The notes under the pieces: generated by a model
Databases searched by the model: none
Told to the model about the DNA's origin: nothing
Seen by the model: only the letters and a program-made list of their open reading frames with translations
Source: JAICJC01 sp963813245
Lineage (GTDB): Bacteria; Actinomycetota; Thermoleophilia; Gaiellales; JAICJC01
Reading direction: 5' to 3'
DNA length: 64,000 nt
NCBI GenBank assembly: GCA_963813245.1
Contig: CAWEYE010000008.1
Location: 186,001 to 250,000, forward strand
Part shown: in pieces, positions 44,240-52,466 of the stretch
How positions within the stretch are numbered: position 1 is the stretch's first letter
Layout of the letters: every line of letters starts with the position of its first letter
Made by a program: the position numbers and the translations under genes

Positions 44240-45633
44240 GGGTCCGGCGGGCACCACGGCTCGTGCCAGCCGCCGTGGCCGGAGATGAGCGCGTCGGCCT
44301 CGGCCGGGCCCCACGTGCCGCGCTCGTACGGCACGACCGCAGGCGGGGCGTCCAGCACCGGCTGCACGATCCGCCAGGTCTCCTCGACCGAATCCTGACG
44401 GGTGAAGTGCGCCCGGTCGCCGCGCAGCCCCGCGGCGATCAGCTCCTCGTACGGGGTGGGAGCCTGCTCGCCGTCATCGGCGAACTCGAGGTCGAGGTTG
44501 ACCGTCTCGATGCCCGGCTCGCCGGATCGCAACGACTGCAGCTGGAGGGTGGTGCCGGGGGCCGGATCGATGCGCAGGATGTAGTGGTTCGGCTCGGGAC
44601 GGTGGCCGCTCGACAGGAAGCCGAGCCGCGGCGGCCGCTTGAACACGACCCGCACCTCGGTTGCGCGGGCCTTGAGCGCCTTGCCGGCCCGGATGTAGAA
44701 CGGCACGCCCGACCAGCGCCAGTTGTCGATCTCGGTGCGCAGCGCCACGTACGTCTCGGTGGTCGAGCCGGCCGCGACCCCCTTCACGTCCAGGTAGCCC
44801 GCGTACTGGCCGCGCACCACGTGGGCCGGGTCGAGGTCGGGCATGGCGCTGAAGACATCGTGCTTGCGGTCGTCGGTCGCCGCCACACCGGAGCGGGCCG
44901 GCGGCTCCATCGCGAACAACGCGAGCACCTGCATGAGATGGTTCTGGACGACGTCGCGCAGCGCGCCGACCGCGTCATAGAAGCGGCCCCGATCCTCGAC
45001 GCCGAAGTCCTCGGCCATCGTGATCTGCACGCTCGCGACGTGGTTTCGGTTCCACACCGGCTCGAGCAGCGTGTTCGCGAAGCGCAGGTAGAGGATGTCC
45101 TCGACCGGCATCTTGCCGAGAAAGTGGTCGATCCGGAAGAGCTGCGACTCGTCGATCAGCGCGTGCAGGTCGGCCGCGAGCTTTCGCGCCGACGCGAGGT
45201 CGTGACCGAACGGCTTCTCGACGATCACGCGTGCGTGCGCCGTCAAGCCGGCGTCCGCGAGCCCCTTGACGACCGTGCTGAAGAGCGACGGCGGGATCTC
45301 GAGATAGAAGACCGGGCGCGACGCGCCCTTGATCGCCGCGGCGACGCGCCCATAGGTGTCCGCCTCGCCGAAGTCGCCGCGCACGTAGCGCAGACGCTCG
45401 GCAAAGGCCGCGAAGACATCCTCCTCGATCTCCGTCCCCAGGGCCGCGATGGCCTCGCGAGCGCGGTGGCGCAGGTCGTCGTCGGAGAGGTCGTCCATCG
45501 CGACGCCGACCACCGGGCACGAGAGCAGCCCGCGCTTCTCCAGCCGGTAGAGCGCCTGGAAGGTCATCTTGCGGGCCAGATCGCCCGTGATCCCGAAGAT
45601 CACGAGCGCGTCGGCGTCCTGTGAGCGGGTCAC
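44212..45633 (-). CDS. zwf: Glucose-6-phosphate 1-dehydrogenase
   Basis: 473 aa. Start GTG 45633 (VTRSQDADALVIFGITGDLA) gives the NADP-binding motif IFGITGDLARK, and the catalytic signature RIDHFLGK is present, followed by YLRFANTLLEPVWNRNH. It oxidises glucose-6-phosphate to 6-phosphogluconolactone. The last about 11 residues (PDPGSDPERRP) are encoded by a palindromic repeat and overlap the convergent phosphatase gene by 24 bases. Its GTG overlaps the stop of the ferric-reductase-like gene, so the oxidoreductase operon and NADPH supply are co-expressed. Confidence 0.93.
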   Translation of the reverse strand: MTRSQDADALVIFGITGDLARKMTFQALYRLEKRGLLSCPVVGVAMDDLSDDDLRHRAREAIAALGTEIEEDVFAAFAERLRYVRGDFGEADTYGRVAAAIKGASRPVFYLEIPPSLFSTVVKGLADAGLTAHARVIVEKPFGHDLASARKLAADLHALIDESQLFRIDHFLGKMPVEDILYLRFANTLLEPVWNRNHVASVQITMAEDFGVEDRGRFYDAVGALRDVVQNHLMQVLALFAMEPPARSGVAATDDRKHDVFSAMPDLDPAHVVRGQYAGYLDVKGVAAGSTTETYVALRTEIDNWRWSGVPFYIRAGKALKARATEVRVVFKRPPRLGFLSSGHRPEPNHYILRIDPAPGTTLQLQSLRSGEPGIETVNLDLEFADDGEQAPTPYEELIAAGLRGDRAHFTRQDSVEETWRIVQPVLDAPPAVVPYERGTWGPAEADALISGHGGWHEPWCPPDPGSDPERRP

Positions 45634-46643
45634 TTGGTCGTGAGACTAGCCGCCCCGACCGGGACGGCGGAAAGCCTCCCGCGCAGGTTGGCGTGGTCAA
45701 CGAGCCGCCAGGCCGCGTGGACGTGCCGGCGCGTGCCGTCGGCGAGCGTGCAGACGGCGTCGAATCCGAAGCTGCGCACCGCCTGCACCTTGCCCCGGCA
45801 GACGGCCCCGCTCGGCAGGAGCTCGAGCTGGAAGCTGGTCGCCTCGAGCCGCTGCGGCCCGACCAGGAGGTCTGCGCGCACGAGCGCGTTCTGGGCGCCG
45901 GTCGCGGTGCCCGTCATCGAGACGAGCGCCCGCGTGACGGCCGACTGCTGCAGGATCTTGCCGGTCAGGGCATCCGAGAAGCGGGCCGCGTTCCAGGGCC
46001 GGGCATGGGTGTGCAGGGGCCCGAGCGCCAACGCCACCACCGCGACCGCCGCAGCTGCGCCCGCACCGAGCACGGCGCCCGGTCGCAGGACTGCGCCGAG
46101 CCCGCGACGGACGCCCACCCGCCAGGTGACCGCCGCCGCCACCGCGGCCGCGCAGACGGCGAAGAGCGCGATCATCCACGGGGTGCTGCGGTCGGTGCCG
46201 CTGCCGATGCCGTGCAGCGTCGCCGCCGTCCAGACGACGAAGTTGGCGTAGTGGGCGGTGCGCCAGAGGCGGCGCGGGATCCGCCGGCGGTAGTGGTTGG
46301 TCACGGCCAGCGCGAGCAGAAGCTCGGCCGCGACGATCCCAAGCGCGGTCCAGATCGGGCGGTAGCCGGCCGTCAGCGGGATGGCCAGCTGGCCGAGCGA
46401 GAAGGGCAGGAACGAGTCGATCGCGATCGTGACCACGTGCAGGGCGATGAAGCTCCCAACGAGCAGGCCGCCGACCCGGTGAACATCTTCGACCGCGAAC
46501 ATCGGCCAGCGCTGCCAGCGGCGCCCGGGAGCCCGCCCCGCCATCGCGACCCCGAGCGTCACGACCGCCGTGAGCATGAGATACGCCACGATCCCGGCGG
46601 CACGGGCGGCATACCAGTCGACGGGGCTCGACGTCAGATGCAT
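45630..46643 (-). CDS. Ferric reductase-like heme membrane protein
   Basis: 337 aa from ATG 46643 (MHLTSSPVDWYAARAAGIVAY). About six membrane helices span residues 10-215, with paired His that could ligate two hemes: FAVEDVHRVGGLLVGSFIALHV and RLWRTAHYANFVVWTAATLHG. This is the ferric reductase/YedZ-like transmembrane layout. The C-terminal part (about 216-337) lacks a FAD/NAD(P)H domain and is not recognised. It overlaps apbE upstream and zwf downstream. It may be a quinone or heme relay for a flavinylated partner. Confidence 0.78.
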   Translation of the reverse strand: MHLTSSPVDWYAARAAGIVAYLMLTAVVTLGVAMAGRAPGRRWQRWPMFAVEDVHRVGGLLVGSFIALHVVTIAIDSFLPFSLGQLAIPLTAGYRPIWTALGIVAAELLLALAVTNHYRRRIPRRLWRTAHYANFVVWTAATLHGIGSGTDRSTPWMIALFAVCAAAVAAAVTWRVGVRRGLGAVLRPGAVLGAGAAAAVAVVALALGPLHTHARPWNAARFSDALTGKILQQSAVTRALVSMTGTATGAQNALVRADLLVGPQRLEATSFQLELLPSGAVCRGKVQAVRSFGFDAVCTLADGTRRHVHAAWRLVDHANLRGRLSAVPVGAASLTTK

Positions 46644-47494
46644 ACCGGACCGCCCACCATCGCCGTCCAGGTGCGGTTCGCGGTCACGCGACCGTCCGCG
46701 CCGACGAAGCGGCCCGCCAGGCCGCGCTGGTCGAGCCAGCCGGGGCCCGCGGCGCCCGCGATGAGCGCCGCGCGCGCCGCCACGTCGGCGTCGAGGCACG
46801 ACGCTCCGGACGCGCTCACCTCGCGCCACGGCGAGCGGGCCGGAAGCCCGGTCGCGGGGTCGATGAGGTGGTGATACCAGGCGCCGCCACGGCGCCAGCG
46901 GCGCCGCTCAGTGCCCGTCGTCGCGATGCCGCCGCGGACGACGCGGACCGCTCCGCCGGCGGGCAGCGCGACGTCGGCCCCGCCGCGCACGGCCAGGTCG
47001 CCGCCGGCCGAGACGAACCCGCTGCCGGAAAGGAGCGCGGCCGCCTCGTCCACCGTGGCGGACTTGACGACGCCGTTCAGGTCGAGCATGCAGCCGTGGG
47101 GGATCCGCAGCAGCCGTCCGGTGAGCTCGATCCGGCGCCAGCCGGGCGCGGGGCCGACCGGCGCCGGCGGGGCCGCGCTGTCGCCGAGATCCCCGAAGTC
47201 GCGGTCGTAGCCGAGCGCGACCAGCGACGCGCCGACGGTCGGATCGACCAGGCCGCCGGTCTGCTCGGCGACCGCGAGCGCACACCGAACGGTCTCGGCG
47301 AACCGCGGCGAGACGAGCGTCGAGGAGCCCGCGGCCGCGTTCACGGAATTGATCTCGCTGTCGGGCCGGAAGCGGCTGAAGACGCGATCGCGCTCGGCGA
47401 ACAGCCTGCGGATGGCCGCAAGCTCGGCCTCTCCGGCGCCGGCGACCACGATCTCGCAGCCCATCGCCCGGAATTGGGTCTCGGTCGCGATCAC
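46634..47494 (-). CDS. apbE: FAD:protein FMN transferase (ApbE family), copy 2
   Basis: 286 aa from GTG 47494. ApbE marks: FRAMGCEIVV, SRFRPDSEINSVNAA, CMLDLNGVVKSATVDEAAAL (usually D-L-G-G-I-A-K-G; here D-L-N-G-V-V-K-S), ATTGTERR and WYHHLIDPATGLPARS. Family members transfer FMN onto Ser/Thr of a target protein. The altered D-L-N-G-V-V-K motif is a known variation in some actinobacterial members, to my knowledge. It lies between a small membrane protein and a ferric-reductase-like protein, both overlapping it, so the flavinylation target may be one of these. Confidence 0.88.
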   Translation of the reverse strand: MIATETQFRAMGCEIVVAGAGEAELAAIRRLFAERDRVFSRFRPDSEINSVNAAAGSSTLVSPRFAETVRCALAVAEQTGGLVDPTVGASLVALGYDRDFGDLGDSAAPPAPVGPAPGWRRIELTGRLLRIPHGCMLDLNGVVKSATVDEAAALLSGSGFVSAGGDLAVRGGADVALPAGGAVRVVRGGIATTGTERRRWRRGGAWYHHLIDPATGLPARSPWREVSASGASCLDADVAARAALIAGAAGPGWLDQRGLAGRFVGADGRVTANRTWTAMVGGPVCI

Positions 47495-47766
47495 GACTGT
47501 GACGTCGTGGCGCCCGGGTCGGCCTGGGCGGGCGCGAGCAGGCCGCCCGCGAGCGCGTCCTGGCGGACGATCGCCCGGAAGCGGGACGGAGCGTCGAGCG
47601 GCCGCAGCGGCCGCCGCGTGTGGCCGGCGACGTTGGCCTTCACAAGTGTCATGCCGAGGCCGAAGAACGCGAGCCCGGCGGCGGCGAGCCCGAGCTTGGC
47701 CGTGTGGGCACGGCGGCGGGCCGCAGCGATCCGCTGCGGCGCCGACTCCTGCGGCTCGATTGACAT
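47491..47766 (-). CDS. Small single-span membrane protein in the apbE operon
   Basis: 91 aa from ATG 47766 (MSIEPQESAPQRIAAARRRA). One membrane helix, KLGLAAAGLAFFGLGMTLVKA (about 23-43), follows a basic stretch, then a proline/arginine-rich outer part (HTRRPLRPLDAPSRF). No family recognised and no FMN-attachment motif (S/T-G-A-T) seen. It begins the operon with apbE, the ferric-reductase-like gene and zwf, and its stop overlaps apbE (GTGA). A longer frame to 47859 exists but is less likely. Confidence 0.65.
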   Translation of the reverse strand: MSIEPQESAPQRIAAARRRAHTAKLGLAAAGLAFFGLGMTLVKANVAGHTRRPLRPLDAPSRFRAIVRQDALAGGLLAPAQADPGATTSQS

Positions 47767-47881
47767 GTTCGAAGGATAGGAGTCGGTTGATGAGAGCAAT
47801 CTAAGGGTTTCCGCAGAGATTCCCATGAGATACACAGGTGTTCCCCATCCTCGCCTCATCCGGGGGGCCTACGGTCAGTGC

Positions 47882-48646
47882 ATGGTGCTGGATCGGCCAG
47901 GGGGCGAGCGCATGGCGGTGCCCGTCTCGGAGGGGTTCACGATCGAGCCCGGCCTTGCGGATCGCTGGGATGGCCGCGCCGATGGATGGGACGTGGTCGC
48001 ACACAGTCCGGCCTTCGCCAGGTTCTGCGACGCCATCCTGACGGCCGCGGACATCGGCGCGGATGCCGTGGTGGTCGACGTGGGCTGCGGCACCGGGCTC
48101 GTGACCCTGCCCGCCGCGCGCATGTGCCGGTCGGTTATCGGCCTGGATGCCTCGGCGACGATGCTCGAGCGCCTGAGCGAGCACGCGCGCAGGTCGGGCG
48201 TCGAGAACGTGAGTCTGATCCACGGCGACATGCGCCGCCTGCCGCTTCCGGACGCGAGCGTCGACGTGGTCGTATCGTGCTACGCGTTCCACCACCTGAC
48301 GGACGACGGCAAGGAGCTCGCCGCCGCCGAGGCCTTCCGTGTGCTGCGGCCGGGCGGCCGGATGGTCACCGTGGACATGATGTTCCGGATCAGCCTGGCC
48401 GCGCGCGACCGGCGCATCGTGACGTCGAAGGTGCGCCTGCTGCTCCGGGCCGGCCCGCGCGGCGTTGTGCGGCTCGCACGCAATGCGTTCCGGGTGGCCA
48501 CGCGCCGGTGGGAGCATCCCGCGTCGCTCGAATGGTGGAACCAGACCCTCGAGCGACGGGGTTTCGAAGATGTGCGCGTCGAGGCCCTCGAGCACGAGGC
48601 GGGCCTGGCCCGCGCGGTCAAGCCGAGCGCCCTACTGCCCAGATGA
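47882..48646 (+). CDS. Class I SAM-dependent methyltransferase (UbiE-like)
   Basis: 254 aa if it starts at ATG 47882; an ATG at 47825 and another at 47912 are in frame. Motif I is VVVDVGCGTGLVTLPAAR, with the acid residue in VIGLDASATMLERL; LIHGDMRRLPLPDASVDVVV is motif II/III and EAFRVLRPGGRMVTVD is the typical post-motif. This is the Methyltransf_11/UbiE pattern for small molecule methylation; the substrate is unknown. Overlaps the C39-like gene by 4 bases (ATGA). Confidence 0.85.
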   Translation: MVLDRPGGERMAVPVSEGFTIEPGLADRWDGRADGWDVVAHSPAFARFCDAILTAADIGADAVVVDVGCGTGLVTLPAARMCRSVIGLDASATMLERLSEHARRSGVENVSLIHGDMRRLPLPDASVDVVVSCYAFHHLTDDGKELAAAEAFRVLRPGGRMVTVDMMFRISLAARDRRIVTSKVRLLLRAGPRGVVRLARNAFRVATRRWEHPASLEWWNQTLERRGFEDVRVEALEHEAGLARAVKPSALLPR

Positions 48647-49578
48647 GGCGAGCGCTCGGCCCGGCCACTGCGGTCGCACTTCTGGCCGCCGGGTGCGGCG
48701 GTGGCGGTGCAACCTCGCCGGCCGCCCGCTCGGCGGCGACCGCTGAGCCGGCGCCGCATGCGCTCATCGTGCACGCCGGCCCCGTCGTGCTCACGATGCC
48801 CGCAGCGAAGAGGACGGCCATCGGAACCGCTCCGCGCTCGCGCCGGGAGCTCCTCGAGCGCTGGGTGCAAGGCCATGCCACCGTCGTGCACGGACGCGGC
48901 TGGAGTACCCACCTGCGCTGGGACGGCGCAGACGTTGCGGCCGTGCTACGAGCCGTGCGCTCGCCGGTCACGGAGGTGCGCGCCCCGGTCTCCGTGCAGT
49001 CGACGCGGCTCACCCTCCCCGCGGTGCACCAGGTGTACCGCGACGGGTGCGAGGCGGCGGCGCTCTCGATGATGCTGCGCGTCCGCGTGGGCCAGCGGCG
49101 GCTGCAGGCGATGCTCCCGATCGCCCAGCCGTTGCGACAGGATGTCGAAAACGGCGCTGCCACATGGGGCGACCCCGAGCTCGGTTTCGTCGGCAACGTG
49201 GGCGGCGGCGGCTACGGCGTGTACGACCGGCCGCTGCTAGCGTTGGCCCGGCGGTTCGACTCTGGCACGACGAACCTCACCGGCGCCCCGCTCGAGAGCA
49301 TCCTGGACGCGCTGCGGCATGGCCGGCCGATCGTCGCCTGGATCGCCCTCGGTGCGAGCGACCCCGTAACGTGGCGAGCCCCGTCGGGGCGGGTGGTGCG
49401 GGCGAACTGGGCCGAGCACGCGATCACCCTGACCGGCTACGGCGATGGCGTGATCGCCTACAACAACCCGTGGGACGGCGGCCGCGAGCGGTTCACGCTC
49501 GCCCAGTTCGCCGCCGTCTGGCGCGACCTCGGCGACCGCGCCATCGCCGGCTCGAGCCTGATCACTCCGATCCCGTAG
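48643..49578 (+). CDS. Secreted lipoprotein with C39-like cysteine peptidase domain
   Basis: 311 aa. Lipoprotein signal ALLAAGCGGGG with Cys near residue 18. The domain starts about residue 120: the Cys in VYRDGCEAAALSMML, the His in WAEHAITLTGYG and the Asn/Asp in VIAYNNPWDGGRE form the usual papain-like triad of the peptidase C39_2 family. It would act outside the membrane on peptides or the wall. Overlaps the methyltransferase stop, and its last 17 bases overlap the convergent epimerase gene. Confidence 0.82.
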   Translation: MRRALGPATAVALLAAGCGGGGATSPAARSAATAEPAPHALIVHAGPVVLTMPAAKRTAIGTAPRSRRELLERWVQGHATVVHGRGWSTHLRWDGADVAAVLRAVRSPVTEVRAPVSVQSTRLTLPAVHQVYRDGCEAAALSMMLRVRVGQRRLQAMLPIAQPLRQDVENGAATWGDPELGFVGNVGGGGYGVYDRPLLALARRFDSGTTNLTGAPLESILDALRHGRPIVAWIALGASDPVTWRAPSGRVVRANWAEHAITLTGYGDGVIAYNNPWDGGRERFTLAQFAAVWRDLGDRAIAGSSLITPIP

Positions 49579-50569
49579 GCGCGGGTCGGTCCCGCCACTC
49601 GGCCAGGAGCTCGGCCTCGCGGTCGCGGGTCATCGCCGCGCCGGGGTCGGGATCGGCGGCGGCAGCCCACCGCAGCGTCGCGGCCACGGTGTCTGCGATC
49701 GGCCGTACCACGAGGCCGGCCGCAAGGGCGCGGGAGACGTTGGAGCGCTGGAAGCCCGCCATGTCCTCGCCCGGCGTCCACAGCGGCAGCTCCGTCCACG
49801 GCTCGACGCCGCGATCGAGCAGGAAGCGCTCGTCGACCCACACGATGCTGGCATCGCTCCCCGACGCGGCGAGGCACGCGTCCAGCAGGCCGGCCAGGGT
49901 GAGCATGCCGTCGGGCGAGACGACGTCGAACGTGCCGTCGACCTCCCGCTCGAGCAGATCGAGCGCGAATGCGGCCAGATCGCACGCATCGATCACCTGG
50001 AGCGGCTGGTCGGGGGGCGCCGGGGCGAGCACGTCGCCGCCCGCGGCCACCCGCTGCGGCCAGTAGGTGAAGCGCCCGGTGGGGTCGTTCGGCCCCACGA
50101 TCAGGCCGGGCCGCAGGATCACCGTGCGTCCCGGGAACGCGGCCTGGACGGCCCGCTCGCAGGCCACCTTGAGCGGTCCGTAGCTCTCGCCCGTGATCTC
50201 GTCGGTGGGGGCGCCGGCAGGCAGCTCCCCGAGCGGCGCGGTCTCGTCGGCGCCGGGCGCCGAGTGGTCGGCGTAGACGCTGCGGCTGGAGACGAACAGG
50301 TAGCGCCCGGCGGCCGGGGCGAGCAGCTGCGCCGAGCGCTCGACGTCGGCCGGGAAGTAGCCCGAGGTGTCGAGGACGGCGTCGAAGCGCCGGCCGCGCA
50401 GCGCCTCGAGGCCGCCCGCCCGCTCGCCGACGACGCGCTCGGCCGCGGGGAAGAGATCGGGGCCGGTGCGGCCGCGGTTGAACATCGTGATCTCATGCCC
50501 GCGGCCGAGCGCGAGCTCGACGAAATGCCGGCCGGCGAAGGCGGTTCCGCCCAGGACGAGTATCCGCAT
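49562..50569 (-). CDS. NAD-dependent epimerase/dehydratase (SDR family)
   Basis: 335 aa. The dinucleotide-binding motif MRILVLGGTAFAGRHFV opens the protein; VSSRSVYAD carries the active-site Ser, and SYGPLKVACE carries the Y-x-x-x-K pair, as in extended SDR enzymes. The substrate is unknown and the sequence resembles the atypical reductase-like subgroup more than UDP-sugar epimerases. A perfect 9-bp dyad sits just upstream of the ATG and may be an operator. Confidence 0.85.
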   Translation of the reverse strand: MRILVLGGTAFAGRHFVELALGRGHEITMFNRGRTGPDLFPAAERVVGERAGGLEALRGRRFDAVLDTSGYFPADVERSAQLLAPAAGRYLFVSSRSVYADHSAPGADETAPLGELPAGAPTDEITGESYGPLKVACERAVQAAFPGRTVILRPGLIVGPNDPTGRFTYWPQRVAAGGDVLAPAPPDQPLQVIDACDLAAFALDLLEREVDGTFDVVSPDGMLTLAGLLDACLAASGSDASIVWVDERFLLDRGVEPWTELPLWTPGEDMAGFQRSNVSRALAAGLVVRPIADTVAATLRWAAAADPDPGAAMTRDREAELLAEWRDRPAPTGSE

Positions 50570-50580
50570 GCCGCCAGTAT

Positions 50581-50600
50581 ACGCAACCGGTCGGTTGCGT
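50581..50600. promoter_or_regulatory. TetR-type operator candidate upstream of the epimerase gene
   Basis: Perfect inverted repeat acgcaaccg / cggttgcgt with a 2-base centre (gt). The central AACCGGTCGGTT resembles operators of TetR-family regulators. It lies 12 bases upstream of the epimerase start on the minus strand and 18 bases from the end of the cupin gene. The frameshifted TetR gene at 51217-51865 is the nearest regulator. Confidence 0.5.
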
Positions 50601-50617
50601 CTGATGGGAGCGCCGGC

Positions 50618-51134
50618 CTACACCAGCGGCTCGCCGGGCATGCGCACGCCGAAGCGCTCGATCAGCCCGGGGACGCTCGCGGGGTCCATCTCGAGCTCGT
50701 AGCGGCGGCACAGCTCGCCGACGGCTTCGGGGTCGGCCTGGGCGACGCCACCGAGGTCGACGAGCTCGGCGAAGAATCGCTCGAAGCCGGCCGGCGAGAT
50801 GATCTCGAGGATCCGGCACGGCTCGTCGCCGGCGTTCCAGAACGTGTGCCACTCGCCGCGCGGCTTGAACACGAGGTCGCCGGGGCCGGCCTCGAGGACG
50901 TCGTCGCCGAGCAGCGCCCCCATTCGCCCCGTGAGGACGTAGCTGTACTCGTCCTCGAGGGTGTGCCGATGCAGCGGCGCCGCCAGCGCGCGCGGGTGAC
51001 ATCGGGTGCTCGACGAGCGAGAAGGCCTCCCCGGTGGTCTCGCCGTCGATCATGAAGCGCACGCCGATGCTGCCGAGGAAGCCCGCAAGCCCGTCGGAGG
51101 GCCCGAGCACCCGGGCGGTCTGGCTGATTGTCAT
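50618..51134 (-). pseudogene. Cupin-domain protein interrupted by a one-base frameshift
   Basis: The N-terminal part (MTISQTARVLGPSDGLAGF ... SLVEHPMSP) is read in one frame from ATG 51134. The rest (ALAAPLHRHTLEDEYSYVL, then FKPRGEWHTFWNAG) continues in another frame to the stop at 50618. The two parts join within about 50985-51005, at a GC-alternating run (gcgcgcgc), and removing one base there restores a 171-aa cupin with motif 1 H-x-H-x4-E-Y and motif 2 P-x-G-x-x-H. The total of 517 bases is one more than a multiple of three. It may be a pseudogene, a sequence error or a programmed shift. It diverges from a TetR gene with the same defect. Confidence 0.75.
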
Positions 51135-51158
51135 GGATCGCTCCTTATTTCATCGTAC

Positions 51159-51175
51159 ATTAGTGTCGCGCTAAT
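51159..51175. promoter_or_regulatory. Small dyad in the cupin/TetR divergent promoter
   Basis: attagtg (51159-51165) and cgctaat (51169-51175) pair at 6 of 7 positions around tcg. It is the AT-rich centre of the 82-base gap between the two divergent starts, where taatata (51172-51178) could be a -10 element. A TetR autoregulatory site is a reasonable guess. Confidence 0.4.
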
Positions 51176-51216
51176 ATAGGAGCGTCAGCCCCGTGTGTCA
51201 AGATGGAAGGACACCG

Positions 51217-51865
51217 ATGACCGACGAAAATCCAAAGCGTCCATATCGCATGCGCCGCCGGGCCGAGGCTCAGGACGACACCCGGCGGCGGATCGCGGCG
51301 AGCGCCGTCGCGCTGCACGGCACCGTCGGCCCCGCGCGGACGTCGATCAGCGCCGTCGCCGAACATGCCGGCGTGCGCCGCTCGACGGTGTACCGCCACT
51401 TCCCGGACGAGGCGGCGCTGTTCGACGCCTGCACCGCTCACTGGGCGGCCGCGAACCCCGCCCCCGACCTGGCCGCGTGGGCGGCCATCGACCCTCCCGA
51501 TGCCCGCCTGGACGTCGCGCTGCTCGAGCTCTACGCGTTCTACGGCCGCACGGAGCCGATGCTGACCAACCTCTCACGCGACGAGCAAGCCGTGCCGCTG
51601 GTCGCCGCACCACTTCGCCGGCTTCCGCACCTACCTGGCGACCGCGGGCGAGACCCTCATGGCCGGACGCGACCTGCCCGCCGCCGCCCGGCGGCGGACG
51701 CGCGCGGCGCTCGGGCACGCCGTCGCCTTCTCGACCTGGAAGTCGCTCGTCAGGGAGCAGAGGCTCTCGGAGCGAGACGCCGTCGCGCTGATGCGCGCGC
51801 TCGTCGCGGTCAGTTCCCGGACGACTGGCTCTGGTTCGCTTCGATCCGCTCCAGGCGCTCGATGA
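51217..51865 (+). pseudogene. TetR family regulator interrupted by a one-base frameshift
   Basis: MTDENPKRPYRMRRRAEAQ leads to a TetR helix-turn-helix (TSISAVAEHAGVRRSTVYRHFP). The frame is correct to about VPLVA near 51605. After that the natural continuation HFAGFRTYLATAGETLMAGRD and the C-terminal helices are in the +1 frame, ending at TGA 51863-51865. Deleting one base in gtcgccgcaccac gives V-A-D-H-F and restores a 215-aa protein (649 bases, one over a multiple of three). The end overlaps the convergent channel gene by 56 bases. Confidence 0.78.
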
Positions 51866-52253
51866 TGTGCCGCAGCTGCTCTGCGGTGGCCGCGCGGTCG
51901 CCCGCGGCAGTCGGGTCCTTGCGCGTCCGGGCCACGAAGGCGCCGGTGATCGACGCGGTGATCACGGTCACGAACCCGATCCCGAGGAGCATCACCACGG
52001 CAGCCACGATCTGGCCAGGGCGGGTCTCTGGGACGTGATCGCCGTACCCGACGGTCGTCACGGTCTGGACGGCCCACCAGAGCCCCGAGCCGATCGAGGG
52101 GAAACCCTTGTGGTCGATGACGGTCATCAGCACGCCTGCGGCGATGGTGATCGTGGTCGTCACCGAGGCGATCACGACCGCCGCTCCCCGCGGTTTCTCG
52201 GCATGGGCTATCAGCCGGTCGAGCCGGCGCTCGATGCGCGTCTCGTCTGCCAT
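51810..52253 (-). CDS. Two-helix potassium channel
   Basis: 147 aa from ATG 52253 (MADETRIERRLDRLIAHAEK); a GTG at 52271 is also in frame. Two membrane helices flank the pore loop LWWAVQTVTTVGYGDHVPET, where T-V-G-Y-G-D is the potassium selectivity filter. A C-terminal coiled segment (AATAEQLRHIIERLERIEANQ) may help tetramer assembly. It lacks a regulator domain such as RCK. The end overlaps the TetR frame on the other strand. Confidence 0.9.
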   Translation of the reverse strand: MADETRIERRLDRLIAHAEKPRGAAVVIASVTTTITIAAGVLMTVIDHKGFPSIGSGLWWAVQTVTTVGYGDHVPETRPGQIVAAVVMLLGIGFVTVITASITGAFVARTRKDPTAAGDRAATAEQLRHIIERLERIEANQSQSSGN

Positions 52254-52327
52254 CGCTGTCGAGTTCGCCACCGATCAGCGCCAGTCCTGCCCGGCCGGGG
52301 CCGATGCAGCGACGCCGGAGACACACG

Positions 52328-52376
52328 CGGCCGGGTGACGCTGCGGCTCGACCGAGCCGCTGCCGCCACCCGGCCG
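52328..52376 (-). terminator. Branched hairpin downstream of tRNA-Pro
   Basis: Outer arms cggccgggtg (52328-52337) and cacccggccg (52367-52376) pair perfectly over 10 bp; an inner 7-bp hairpin gcggctc/gagccgc with a 4-base loop lies inside. It is just past the 3' end of the tRNA on the minus strand and probably ends or protects that transcript. There is no T-run, so it is not a classic intrinsic terminator. Confidence 0.55.
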
Positions 52377-52381
52377 CGGTA

Positions 52382-52455
52382 TCGGGGCGCCGAGATTCGA
52401 ACTCGGGACCTCACCGACCCGAACGGTGCGCGCTACCAGGCTGCGCCACGCCCCG
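52382..52455 (-). tRNA. tRNA-Pro (anticodon CGG)
   Basis: On the minus strand the sequence folds as a full cloverleaf: acceptor CGGGGCG/CGCCCCG, D stem GCGC/GCGC, anticodon stem CACCG/CGGTG with loop TTCGGGT (anticodon CGG, reads CCG codons), variable AGGTC, T stem CCGAG/CTCGG with loop TTCGAAT. The first pair C1-G72 and discriminator A are typical of bacterial tRNA-Pro. CCA is not encoded. CCG is a heavily used codon in this GC-rich genome. Confidence 0.97.
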
Positions 52456-52466
52456 GGGACGCGGGA

